Source of the DNA: Paraburkholderia kururiensis JCM 10599 = LMG 19447
GTDB lineage: Bacteria > Pseudomonadota > Gammaproteobacteria > Burkholderiales > Burkholderiaceae
Reading direction: 5' to 3'
NCBI RefSeq assembly: GCF_003986935.1
Contig: NZ_RJZE01000038.1
Location: forward strand, 1-34,176
DNA: 34,176 nucleotides
The notes below the pieces were generated by a model. It saw nothing but the letters and a program-made list of their open reading frames with translations, was not told where the DNA came from and searched no databases. A program made the translations under genes and the position numbers. Position 1 is the first letter of the stretch. Each line of letters opens with the position of its first letter. This document shows positions 7,017 to 14,520 of the stretch, one piece after another.

Positions 7017-8210
7017 ATGGATGCCCGTATCTCGAAGCAGCGATCGGCGCTCGTGCTGAACCAGCCGTTCTTCGGTGCGCTGGCACTGCGCCTGAAGGTG
7101 ATCGAGGATCCGGCGTGCAGGACCTTCTGGGTGGATGGGGAGCTGCTGGGCTACAACCCGGCGTATCTCGCCACCTTGAACGATCTTGAATGCCGGGGTG
7201 TGCTGGCGCAACTGATCCTGCACGTTGCCAACGGTCACTGCTTCCGGCAGGGGCCGCGCGACGCGGACCGCTGGAACGACGCGTGCGACCATGCGATCAA
7301 TCCGATCGTGAAGCAGGCGGGTTTCGTACTGCCATCATCGCACCTCGACGACGCCCGGTTTCACGGGAAGTCGGCCGAGGAGATCTACGCGGTCCTCACG
7401 CAGGAAGCAAGGCAGAAAGAGAAGGAGAAGTCTGGCGGCAAGACCGGTGCGAACGGGCCGGTTGACCAGCCGGCACCCGCGAACGGCGCGAACAATCCGT
7501 CAGCGGCTCCCGAACCGGATGCCCCACCTTCCTGCGGCGAGGTCCGCCCCTATCTGGGGCCGGACAAGCCGGTGAAGGAAGCGGGGTGGAAGGTCGCCGT
7601 GCTTCAGGCCGCGAAAGCGGCGAAGATGCGCGGGTCACTGCCTGGCAGCCTGGCGTCTCTTGTGGAGGCGGCGGCCGAGCCCTCGGTGGACTGGCGTGGG
7701 ATCCTGATGCGCTTTGCGCAGCAGGTGACCCACGACGACTACAGCTGGGCGATGCCAAACCGCAGGTATCTGCATCTCGGGTTTTACCTGCCGTCGCTGC
7801 ATTCCCCGGCAGTGGGTGATGCCGTGTTCGTACGCGACAGCAGCGGGTCGGTCTTCGACGAGACGCAGGCGCAGTTCGCGGCCGAGGTGATTCACGTCGC
7901 TGAGGTCGTGAGGCCTGCGCGGCTCATCGTGCTCGACTGCGACACACGCGTGAGGCAGGTGCAGGTCTTCGCGCGGGGCGACCCCATTGATCTTGCGCCG
8001 GTGAAGGGCGGCGGTGGCACGTCGTTTGTAGATCCGTTTCACCGGGTGGACGAGGAGGGCATCAATCCGGCGTTCCTCGTCTATCTGACGGACATGGAGG
8101 GCAGGTTTCCCGACGTCGCGCCGTCGTACCCGGTCCTGTGGGCGTCGACCACGCCGCTGAAGCGTGCGCGGCACGCGCCTTTTGGCGAGACGGTCGAGGT
8201 GATTGTCTGA
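7017..8210 (+). CDS. VWA-like protein with degenerate DUF2201-type metallopeptidase domain
   Basis: Encodes 397 residues. The N-terminal domain matches DUF2201 proteins, where an HExxH-type helix precedes G-H...RDxxxWNxAxDxAIN. Here the helix reads AQLILHVANGH (64-74), so the usual His-Glu pair is replaced by Gln-Leu, and peptidase activity is doubtful. It continues with RWNDACDHAIN. A Pro/Ala/Gly-rich linker (about residues 135-175) leads to a C-terminal VWA-like domain with DSSGS (about 272-276), a MIDAS-like DxSxS metal site. Paired with the MoxR-type ATPase, this is the expected VWA partner. A strong terminator follows. Confidence 0.75.
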   Translation: MDARISKQRSALVLNQPFFGALALRLKVIEDPACRTFWVDGELLGYNPAYLATLNDLECRGVLAQLILHVANGHCFRQGPRDADRWNDACDHAINPIVKQAGFVLPSSHLDDARFHGKSAEEIYAVLTQEARQKEKEKSGGKTGANGPVDQPAPANGANNPSAAPEPDAPPSCGEVRPYLGPDKPVKEAGWKVAVLQAAKAAKMRGSLPGSLASLVEAAAEPSVDWRGILMRFAQQVTHDDYSWAMPNRRYLHLGFYLPSLHSPAVGDAVFVRDSSGSVFDETQAQFAAEVIHVAEVVRPARLIVLDCDTRVRQVQVFARGDPIDLAPVKGGGGTSFVDPFHRVDEEGINPAFLVYLTDMEGRFPDVAPSYPVLWASTTPLKRARHAPFGETVEVIV

Positions 8211-8230
8211 CCGTCCAACTTGCTGCACCC

Positions 8231-8260
8231 AACCCGGCTCCTTTGAGCCGGGTTTTTTTT
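8231..8260 (+). terminator. Intrinsic terminator closing the ATPase/VWA operon
   Basis: AACCCGGCTC (8231-8240) and GAGCCGGGTT (8245-8254) form a perfect 10-bp stem with a CTTT loop, followed by further T residues to 8260. Confidence 0.95.
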
Positions 8261-8321
8261 CGTCTGTGCGAACGCGACGAGGCTCGAAAGCTACATAAAA
8301 ACTGCACCATTCCGTGTTTTT

Positions 8322-8341
8322 CCGTTCAGGCGCCTGAACGG
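8322..8341. promoter_or_regulatory. Palindromic operator candidate upstream of the conjugation operon
   Basis: CCGTTCAGGCGCCTGAACGG is a perfect 20-bp palindrome. Its 16-bp core GTTCAGGCGCCTGAAC recurs unchanged at 19289-19304, upstream of the second plus-strand operon. Identical perfect palindromes before two operons suggest the binding site of a dimeric regulator. The protein that binds it is not evident in the window. Confidence 0.7.
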
Positions 8342-8412
8342 CGGCGCTGCGCCGTCGCGGCGATCGGCGCAGCGTGTTGAGCGGCGCAAAAAGCTGAACA
8401 ATATCGCGGCCC

Positions 8413-8450
8413 TTTTGCCTGACGGGGCACACGGGTGCGCCCGAACAATA
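8413..8450 (+). promoter_or_regulatory. Promoter of the conjugation operon (TTTTGCC ... GAACAATA)
   Basis: TTTTGCC (8413-8419), 23 nt, then GAACAATA (8443-8450). The same pair occurs at 19370-19406 (22 nt) and, on the minus strand, at 25319-25284 (21 nt, GAACAGAA). AACAATA is a plausible -10, but the upstream box is too far away for a standard -35, which suggests an activator site. A second GAACAATA lies at 8394-8401. Transcription would begin near 8457, at or beside the start codon. Confidence 0.55.
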
Positions 8451-8455
8451 CAGGC

Positions 8456-9502
8456 ATGTCCGATGCCGCCGACAACTCCGCCCTGAAATTCAACCGCCTC
8501 GAAGAGAGCGCGGTGAAGATGTTTTTCGCCTCGCTGCGCCCGTTGCAGGAATTCCTCGACGCGCCCGATATCGCGGAAGTGCTCGTCAACCACCCCAACG
8601 ATGTGTGGATCGAGCGGCGCGGCGTACTCACGCGCGTGCCCCTCCAGCTGAACCCCTCGACGCTGTCCGGTGCGATTCACTCGCTCGCCTCATCGGTCGA
8701 GAAATCAGCGAAGGCCGGCACCCACCAGGGGATTCTCAACGCGGGGCACGGCACCCTCCGTATTGCGGCAGTCATGCGACCGACAGCGATTGACGGCGAT
8801 GCGCTGGCGATCCGCAAGCACCGCGACAGGCATCTGTCGCTCGACGACTACGTCCGCGCCGGCGCGTTCTCCCTGTCGCGTGCCCGGCAGGACGAAGACA
8901 TCGAATACTTCCCGCCCGGCGCAGAGAACGATGAGCTGCGCCGGGCACTGCGGGAGATCGTACGGGCGAAGAAGAACATTCTCGTTGCCGGCGGCACCTC
9001 CTCCGGCAAGACGACCTTCCTAAACGCGATTGGCGCTGAGATCCCCGACGAGGATCGCGTTATCACGATCGAGGACACGAAGGAGCTGAATCTCCCGGTC
9101 CCGAACCTGCTGCGGCTGCTATCGAACACCGACACGGGCGTGACGACGCAGATGCTCGTTGCACTGTGTCTGCGCTTTCGCCCTGACCGGATTCTGGTGG
9201 GCGAAGTCCGCGGCGGCGAAGCATACGACTTCATCCAGGCGCTCAACACCGGTCATGACGGCGGTCTGGGCTCGATCCACTCCAGCACGGCGCGCGGTGG
9301 GCTGCGCCGGCTCGAGAGCCTCGCCATGCTTGGCGTGCCGTCCGGCACGCGCTGGGACATCGGCGACCTGCGCCAGAACATCGCGAGCTGCTTTCACTAC
9401 GTCGTGCACATGAAGCGCACAGGCGAAATGCGCCACCTCTCCGAAATCCTCGAAGTGCGGGGTTACGACAACGGGGATTACATCCTCAAACGCGTTTTCT
9501 AA
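8456..9502 (+). CDS. virB11: VirB11/TrbB secretion ATPase
   Basis: Encodes 348 residues from ATG 8456; an alternative GTG at 8435 would add 7. Motifs in order: Walker A GGTSSGKTTF (about residue 178), Asp box ITIEDTKEL, Walker B region ILVGEVRGGEAYDF, and His box TGHDGGLGSIHSST. This is the hexameric ATPase at the cytoplasmic base of type IV secretion systems, which drives pilus assembly and substrate handover with VirB4 and the coupling protein. No good ribosome site precedes ATG 8456, and the predicted transcription start falls on it, so the mRNA may be leaderless. The gene heads the conjugation operon. Confidence 0.93.
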   Translation: MSDAADNSALKFNRLEESAVKMFFASLRPLQEFLDAPDIAEVLVNHPNDVWIERRGVLTRVPLQLNPSTLSGAIHSLASSVEKSAKAGTHQGILNAGHGTLRIAAVMRPTAIDGDALAIRKHRDRHLSLDDYVRAGAFSLSRARQDEDIEYFPPGAENDELRRALREIVRAKKNILVAGGTSSGKTTFLNAIGAEIPDEDRVITIEDTKELNLPVPNLLRLLSNTDTGVTTQMLVALCLRFRPDRILVGEVRGGEAYDFIQALNTGHDGGLGSIHSSTARGGLRRLESLAMLGVPSGTRWDIGDLRQNIASCFHYVVHMKRTGEMRHLSEILEVRGYDNGDYILKRVF

Positions 9503-9503
9503 A

Positions 9504-9515
9504 CCACTGGAGTGG
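9504..9515 (+). promoter_or_regulatory. Ribosome site in a small hairpin before the pilin gene
   Basis: CCAC (9504-9507) and GTGG (9512-9515) flank TGGA, so the Shine-Dalgarno GGAG lies in the loop and stem edge, 8 nt before ATG 9523. Confidence 0.3.
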
Positions 9516-9522
9516 ACCACAA

Positions 9523-9909
9523 ATGAAGCAACGCCTGACCTCCTTCCGACGACGTGTCGCACAGCGCGCGTGCGAGGCATACGCACGACTCTTCAGCCGG
9601 CGTGAGCTCCGCACGACGCTCGTTGCGCTGGCCCTGAGCGCCATCGCACCGCTCGCTTCGGCCTCGTCGACCGATCTGAGCGATCTGGGGTCGGCGACGG
9701 ATGTGATCTGCCTCGTCTCCAACTGGATCAGCGGGCCGTGGCTCTTCGGGATTGGCCTCGTGATCATGATCGTGGCCTGCATTGCAATCGCGACGTCGGA
9801 AAGCACGATCGCGAAGGTGCTGTCCGCGGCATTCGTCGGGATCGGCTTTGCCGCCTGTGCGGTCCCCGTGCTGAAGAACCACTTCAAGATTTCGTATGTC
9901 TGCACGTAA
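9523..9909 (+). CDS. virB2: VirB2/TrbC conjugative pilin precursor
   Basis: Encodes 128 residues: a long basic N-terminus (MKQRLTSFRRRVAQRA), a signal helix ending near PLASASS, then two hydrophobic helices (WISGPWLFGIGLVIMIVACIAIA and VLSAAFVGIGFAACAVPVL) separated by a short polar turn. This is the VirB2/TrbC pilin layout, in which the processed subunit of about 80 residues builds the conjugative pilus. Position between VirB11 and VirB3 genes fits the trbB-C-D-E order. The leader before the cleavage site, about 50 residues, is long, as in TrbC-type prepilins. It overlaps the next gene by 14 nt. Confidence 0.85.
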   Translation: MKQRLTSFRRRVAQRACEAYARLFSRRELRTTLVALALSAIAPLASASSTDLSDLGSATDVICLVSNWISGPWLFGIGLVIMIVACIAIATSESTIAKVLSAAFVGIGFAACAVPVLKNHFKISYVCT

Positions 9910-10228
9910 GCCCGTCAAGGTCAGCCGGTCGCTTTCGCTGCCGCGCCAGATTGGCGGAGCGGACCGGGTACTCGCGCTCGCCAACGGCCTCGTCACCGTC
10001 ATGCTGTGCTACTCGTGCGGCTTTGATCTTGGCAGTTGCGTTGGCTTTGTCACGATGGGCGTCGCCGTGCACTTCTTCCTGCGCTGGATGAGTTCGCGCG
10101 ATCCCTGGTGGCGCCTCGTCATGCTCGTCTACAACCGCTACCCGGACGTCCATGAGCCGTCGCCCTCGCTCAGGTCATCGGCACGCTTTCGCCGGCCCTA
10201 CGGATTTGACCAGGACCTGCCATGCTGA
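9896..10228 (+). CDS. virB3: VirB3/TrbD inner-membrane protein
   Basis: Encodes 110 residues with two adjacent hydrophobic segments (ALANGLVTVMLCYSCGFDLGSCVGFVTMGVAVHFFL) after a basic N-terminus, then the WMSSRDPWW and VYNRYPDV region. VirB3 proteins are about 100 residues, have two membrane helices near the N-terminus and a conserved D-P followed by aromatic residues, and lie directly before VirB4. It starts inside the pilin gene (14-nt overlap) and ends inside the VirB4 gene (7-nt overlap), so the three are translationally coupled. It is expected to anchor VirB4 at the inner membrane. Confidence 0.85.
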   Translation: MSARKPVKVSRSLSLPRQIGGADRVLALANGLVTVMLCYSCGFDLGSCVGFVTMGVAVHFFLRWMSSRDPWWRLVMLVYNRYPDVHEPSPSLRSSARFRRPYGFDQDLPC

Positions 10229-12705
10229 AGTCCGCGAAGCGCCGCGCGCTCGCGCGCCGGCCCATTCACGAGATCGTCCCGTGGATGACGATGGTGACGC
10301 CCAGTCTCGTGCTCGACAAGGATGGGTCGGTGCTTACGTCCTTCGAGTACGAAGGCATCGACATCGATACGCCCAACGCCGGCGACATCACGGCCACGCG
10401 CAACAACCTGGATCAGGCCTGCAAGAACTTTGACCATCGTGTCACCGCCTGGTGGCGGCTTGCGCACCGGCGCGTGCGTAGCGACATAGACGGCGATTTC
10501 GCCTCGCCGCTCGATGCGCGGCTGAACGAAATCAACCGCCGCAACGTCGGCAGCGGGAAATACTTTCGCAACACGCACTCCCTGTCGCTCGCCTTCACGC
10601 CCGAGACCGGCATCAACAAGTTCTTCGAGAAGGTCGGCTATCACCTCAAGGTCGGCGGCAAACCCATGCCGCTCGCAATCTTCGAGGCGGTGCGCGACCA
10701 GGTCCTGACGCGGAACGCTTTCGTCTTCGACGTCGACCAGCTGACCGCGGACATCCGGCGCTTCGAAGGCGTGCTCGACGCGTTTCGCGGCGGCGTGGGG
10801 CGGCTCAGGATGAAACGGCTGGAGCTGCAGCATGCGCTCGCCTATCTGCATCAGACCGCCAATCCCTCGGTGCCGCCGCGGCGTGTGCGCTACCCGGTCA
10901 CGATGCTCGATACGCATCTGACCGAGTCGACAGTGACGTATGGCGCAGAGCACCTGCTGTTCGAATCCGCGCACGGCAAGCGATACGCGAAGATTGTCGC
11001 GGTGAAGGAGTGGCTGGGCTTCCAGGAGGCTGCGCTCGACGTGCTGTGCGATGTCGACGCCGAGCTCGACATCTGCGTGATGTTCCGCTTTCTGAGCACC
11101 AGCCGCGCTGAAGCGTTCATCAAGTCAGTGCGCAAGTTCTTCAAGGCCGCCGCGTTCAATCCGTGGGCCGTCGCGAAGGCCTATTTCGCGAAAGAGGAGC
11201 AGAAGAACGAGAAGGATCGCGAGACCCTGGCCGACGAGGCCGAGGACGCCCTCAAACGCCTGAATGCCGAGGGCGCGCAGTTTGGTTACGCCAACATCTC
11301 GGTGGTCGTCTACGGCGACACACAGGAAGAGTGCGATCAGGCCATGTCCGATGTGGTGGGGCGCCTGAGCAACGCGGGCTTCGGACTGATCCTGGAGAAG
11401 GACAACCTGCCGGCCGCCTGGGCGAGCACGCTGCCTGGCCGCTGGGACCAGCAAAAGCGCCTCCAGTTCGTGGAGACGGCCGCCGTGTCCGATGTGGCGC
11501 CCGTACGTGGCGTTCCCGAAGGCCCGGAGGTCAACGAGTGGCTCACCCAGCAGTTCGGACGCAGGACTGGCCCGACCACGATACTGCCGACGCGTCACCG
11601 CACCCTGCAGCGTGTCGTGCTGCATCATCCGAGCGGGCGCGCGCACCTGCTCGTTGTGGGCCCCAACGGTGCGGGCAAGACGATGCTGCTCAACTTTCTG
11701 CTCTCGCAGATGGGGCGGCACGATGCGCGACGTGTGCGTTTCGACAAGGAGCGCTCGACGCGCATCCCGACGGTCCTCTCCGGGGGGCATTTCATCGACG
11801 TCACCGGCCGGTACACGGCGGCTACCCCGATCAATCCGCTGTCGCTTCTCTCCGAAGAGCGCCACTACGTATATGTCGCCAACTGGGTCCAGATGGCGAT
11901 CGAGGATGACGAGGCCGGCGGCTTCCGGTGCTCGCCGGCACAGGAGCGCGAGATCTACGAAAAGGTGCAGATGCTCGCGACTGGCTACAGCGCCGAGTAC
12001 TGGACGTTGTCGTACCTGACCACGCTGCTGTCGTCCGAGCTTCGCGAGCGGCTGCGGATCTGGACCAGAGGGGAGAAAAACGGCCAGTTCTTCGACCACG
12101 CCGAGGATGCGTTTGCGCTGTCGGAAAACCTCTCCATCGAGTGCGGCGACCTGTTCCAGAACCACCCCGAGGCCGCGTTCCTGTTCATGGACTACGCGTT
12201 CTACCGCGTCTCGCAGTGGCTTGACGGCAAGCGTTTCACGGTCATCGAGGTCGAGGAGTGCGGCTTCTATTTCCTGTACCCGCGCTTCTATGCGCGGCTG
12301 GAACTGTGGGCAGTCACCATCCGTCGCCTGAACGGAATGCTGGCCCTGGCTACCCAGTCACTCAAGCAGCTCGAGCGCGTGGCGAACTTCGAGATCCTGA
12401 AGGAGCAGTTGCAGAACATCGTCTATCTGGCCAACGCGGACGCGCGCAGCAACCGGAAGCTCTACGCGGATGTGTTCGGGCTGACGGATAGCCAGATCGA
12501 CATGGTGGCCGATGCGGTGCCCAACCGCGACTACCTGTGGGTCACGCCCACGCACACGCGGATGCTTCAGGCGAGTTTCGACCGCGAAACGCTTGCTGCG
12601 CTGCGCGCCGATGGCCGCGCGCAGAGCGTGCTGGACCGGCATTTCGAGTCAGGCGACGAGCACTGGCGCGAGAACTACATGCGCGAGATGCTCGCGCAGG
12701 ACTGA
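10222..12705 (+). CDS. virB4: VirB4/TrbE conjugative ATPase
   Basis: Encodes 827 residues, normal for VirB4. The N-terminal CagE/TrbE/VirB family domain covers roughly residues 1-440. Walker A is GPNGAGKT near residue 480, in LLVVGPNGAGKTMLLNFLLSQM. The helicase-like C-terminal lobe carries MLALATQSLKQLE (motif III-like Q region). The usual Walker B Asp-Glu reads VIEVEECGFYF here, so the expected hydrophobic-D-E is replaced by I-E-V-E-E; catalysis may still use the Glu pair. VirB4 powers pilus biogenesis and substrate transfer at the inner membrane. Confidence 0.93.
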   Translation: MLKSAKRRALARRPIHEIVPWMTMVTPSLVLDKDGSVLTSFEYEGIDIDTPNAGDITATRNNLDQACKNFDHRVTAWWRLAHRRVRSDIDGDFASPLDARLNEINRRNVGSGKYFRNTHSLSLAFTPETGINKFFEKVGYHLKVGGKPMPLAIFEAVRDQVLTRNAFVFDVDQLTADIRRFEGVLDAFRGGVGRLRMKRLELQHALAYLHQTANPSVPPRRVRYPVTMLDTHLTESTVTYGAEHLLFESAHGKRYAKIVAVKEWLGFQEAALDVLCDVDAELDICVMFRFLSTSRAEAFIKSVRKFFKAAAFNPWAVAKAYFAKEEQKNEKDRETLADEAEDALKRLNAEGAQFGYANISVVVYGDTQEECDQAMSDVVGRLSNAGFGLILEKDNLPAAWASTLPGRWDQQKRLQFVETAAVSDVAPVRGVPEGPEVNEWLTQQFGRRTGPTTILPTRHRTLQRVVLHHPSGRAHLLVVGPNGAGKTMLLNFLLSQMGRHDARRVRFDKERSTRIPTVLSGGHFIDVTGRYTAATPINPLSLLSEERHYVYVANWVQMAIEDDEAGGFRCSPAQEREIYEKVQMLATGYSAEYWTLSYLTTLLSSELRERLRIWTRGEKNGQFFDHAEDAFALSENLSIECGDLFQNHPEAAFLFMDYAFYRVSQWLDGKRFTVIEVEECGFYFLYPRFYARLELWAVTIRRLNGMLALATQSLKQLERVANFEILKEQLQNIVYLANADARSNRKLYADVFGLTDSQIDMVADAVPNRDYLWVTPTHTRMLQASFDRETLAALRADGRAQSVLDRHFESGDEHWRENYMREMLAQD

Positions 12706-12718
12706 GAGGGGTGAAACG

Positions 12719-13465
12719 ATGAAGAAGTTTGGGACTACCGCTTTGTGTGGTGTGGCAGCTGCGCTATGCCTGATGCAGCCGGCGTCGGCACAGTGGGTCG
12801 TCTTCGATCCGACCAACTTTGCACAGAACATGATCACGGCGGCAAAGGCGATCAAGGGCGAGATTTACCAGGACACAAACATCGCCTACCAGTACCAGAT
12901 GATGGCCACCCAGCTGCTTCAGGCGACCAACCTGAACCCGACGGCGATGAAGGCGCAGTACGACCAGATCACGGGCGATATCTCCAAGATCAACACTTAC
13001 AACAGCAACCTGCAGAGCCTCTACGGGAGCCTCTCGCAGGGCAGCTCATACATCACCCACATCCAGAACCTGATTTCGACATCGGGCAAGTCGCCGACGC
13101 AGTGGCTCTCCGACATGAACGCGCTTTACAAGCAGGGCGACCAGACCGCGACGAGCCTGTTCCAGATGGGCAACGACGTGAACCAGCACATCCAGACGCT
13201 GGCCTCGCGACGCGCTGAACTTCAGTCGCAGCTGTCGATGACGCCGACCCAGGAGGCGACGGCCGCGCTTACGACGCACTACCTCGATATCGTGACGAGC
13301 CAGAACAGCGACCTGCTGCAGATGATGGCCGCCAAAACCCAGACGGATGCGCAGCAGTCGGCTATGGACAACGCGATGGCGAAGGACCGGGCGGTTGCCG
13401 CGCAGAGCTTCCAGGCGAAACAGGATGCGGAGCGCGCGGCGCTTAGCGCCATGCCGACAAACTGA
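12719..13465 (+). CDS. trbJ: VirB5/TrbJ-like minor pilus protein
   Basis: Encodes 248 residues from ATG 12719, preceded by GAGAGGGG. A clear signal peptide (MKKFGTTALCGVAAALCLMQPASA) ends near residue 24, giving a mature protein that starts QWVVFDPTNFAQN. This V-x-DPTNFxQN opening and the following helices rich in Gln and Asn (INTYNSNLQSLYGSL, ALYKQGDQTATSLFQMGNDVNQHIQ) are typical of TrbJ/VirB5, a periplasmic protein at the pilus tip that helps assembly and contact with recipients. It lies between VirB4 and VirB6, the usual order. Confidence 0.88.
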   Translation: MKKFGTTALCGVAAALCLMQPASAQWVVFDPTNFAQNMITAAKAIKGEIYQDTNIAYQYQMMATQLLQATNLNPTAMKAQYDQITGDISKINTYNSNLQSLYGSLSQGSSYITHIQNLISTSGKSPTQWLSDMNALYKQGDQTATSLFQMGNDVNQHIQTLASRRAELQSQLSMTPTQEATAALTTHYLDIVTSQNSDLLQMMAAKTQTDAQQSAMDNAMAKDRAVAAQSFQAKQDAERAALSAMPTN

Positions 13466-13473
13466 GGCGGCAC

Positions 13474-14520
13474 ATGAACGTGAGACGCAACTGGATCGCC
13501 GGGCTGCTGTTCGTCCTGACGCTGTTCGCGGTGGCCAGTGCGCGTGCCGACGACACCCAGGCAGGCGGCCAGCAGATTACCCCGGCCAGCGACAACACGG
13601 TCACCGTGACGTCCACGGGTAATGACACATTCGGGTCAACGATCAAGAGCGGCGAGATCGCGCAGGGCAATGCATCCGCCGCGTCGAAGCTCAACGCCCT
13701 GTTCAGCGCGATCATTCCGGCGGCCGTGGCGGCGAGCCAGAGCCTGAAGCCCGAGGCTGACAAGTTTGCGGCAGGCCTGGGCGCGATAACGCTGGTTTTG
13801 ACCTTTGTGCGCTATGCCGCTACCCGGGACCCCGTGAATGCATGGGTCCTGGTGTTCGAGGAGCTCGCGACGCTCGGGATCTTTGCATCGATCTATGTGG
13901 GCTACCAGAACTTCTCGCAGGGCTTTTACGGATGGTTCCAGACGCTCGCCGGCATGATCCAGTCTGGTGCGGGGGCAGGCTTTCTCACCATGACCGGCGG
14001 TGTCGCCGGCACGGCGTTCGAGTCTATCGTGCAGGCCTACAAGGGCACGCACTGGTACGAATACATCGCCCTGACGATCTCGCTGGTTCCGCTCATTTTC
14101 GCCTACATCATCCTGATGCTCACGGGGGTCGTGTTCACGTTCATGAACAATCTGGGCCTGATCCAGGCGGCTGCGGGCATCGTCATGGGCCAGATCGCGA
14201 TTGCACTGGGTTTTTCGTCATTCACGCGTGGCTACTTCAAGTCGTGGCTCGACTACATGATCAGCGCGGGCATGTATTGCGTGGTGAGCGCCATTCTCGC
14301 GAGGCTCGTGATCGGCTCGCTATCGACGGCGCTTACGGCCGCCACCGCGAACGGCATGACGACGGCACAGGGGGCATCGTACGTCTTTGACCTGTCGCTT
14401 TTCGTCTTTCTTCTGTCGTTCGAGATTCCGAAGTTCGCAGGCATGTTCGGCGGCGGCGCCAACGCCTCGGGCTCCCTCGTCAAGAAGGCTGCGAGCGTCG
14501 CCACGGGGGGCATCCTGTGA
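13474..14520 (+). CDS. trbL: VirB6/TrbL polytopic membrane channel protein
   Basis: Encodes 348 residues. A signal-like first helix (NWIAGLLFVLTLFAVASARA) is followed by a polar N-terminal region and at least five membrane helices, including AIIPAAVAASQ, AITLVLTFVRYA, ALTISLVPLIFAYIILMLTGVVFTFM, LIQAAAGIVMGQIAIALGFSSF and VFDLSLFVFLLSFEI. This is the TrbL/VirB6 pattern, in which a conserved central cytoplasm- or periplasm-facing region with Trp and Gly forms part of the DNA path. The C-terminal tail is Gly/Ala-rich. It overlaps the next gene, whose GTG start lies in its stop region (GTGA). Confidence 0.88.
   Translation: MNVRRNWIAGLLFVLTLFAVASARADDTQAGGQQITPASDNTVTVTSTGNDTFGSTIKSGEIAQGNASAASKLNALFSAIIPAAVAASQSLKPEADKFAAGLGAITLVLTFVRYAATRDPVNAWVLVFEELATLGIFASIYVGYQNFSQGFYGWFQTLAGMIQSGAGAGFLTMTGGVAGTAFESIVQAYKGTHWYEYIALTISLVPLIFAYIILMLTGVVFTFMNNLGLIQAAAGIVMGQIAIALGFSSFTRGYFKSWLDYMISAGMYCVVSAILARLVIGSLSTALTAATANGMTTAQGASYVFDLSLFVFLLSFEIPKFAGMFGGGANASGSLVKKAASVATGGIL

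Noticed and set aside
11125..12165. 346-aa minus-strand frame inside virB4
   Set aside because: Antisense to the VirB4 ATPase domain; shadow of third-position GC bias.
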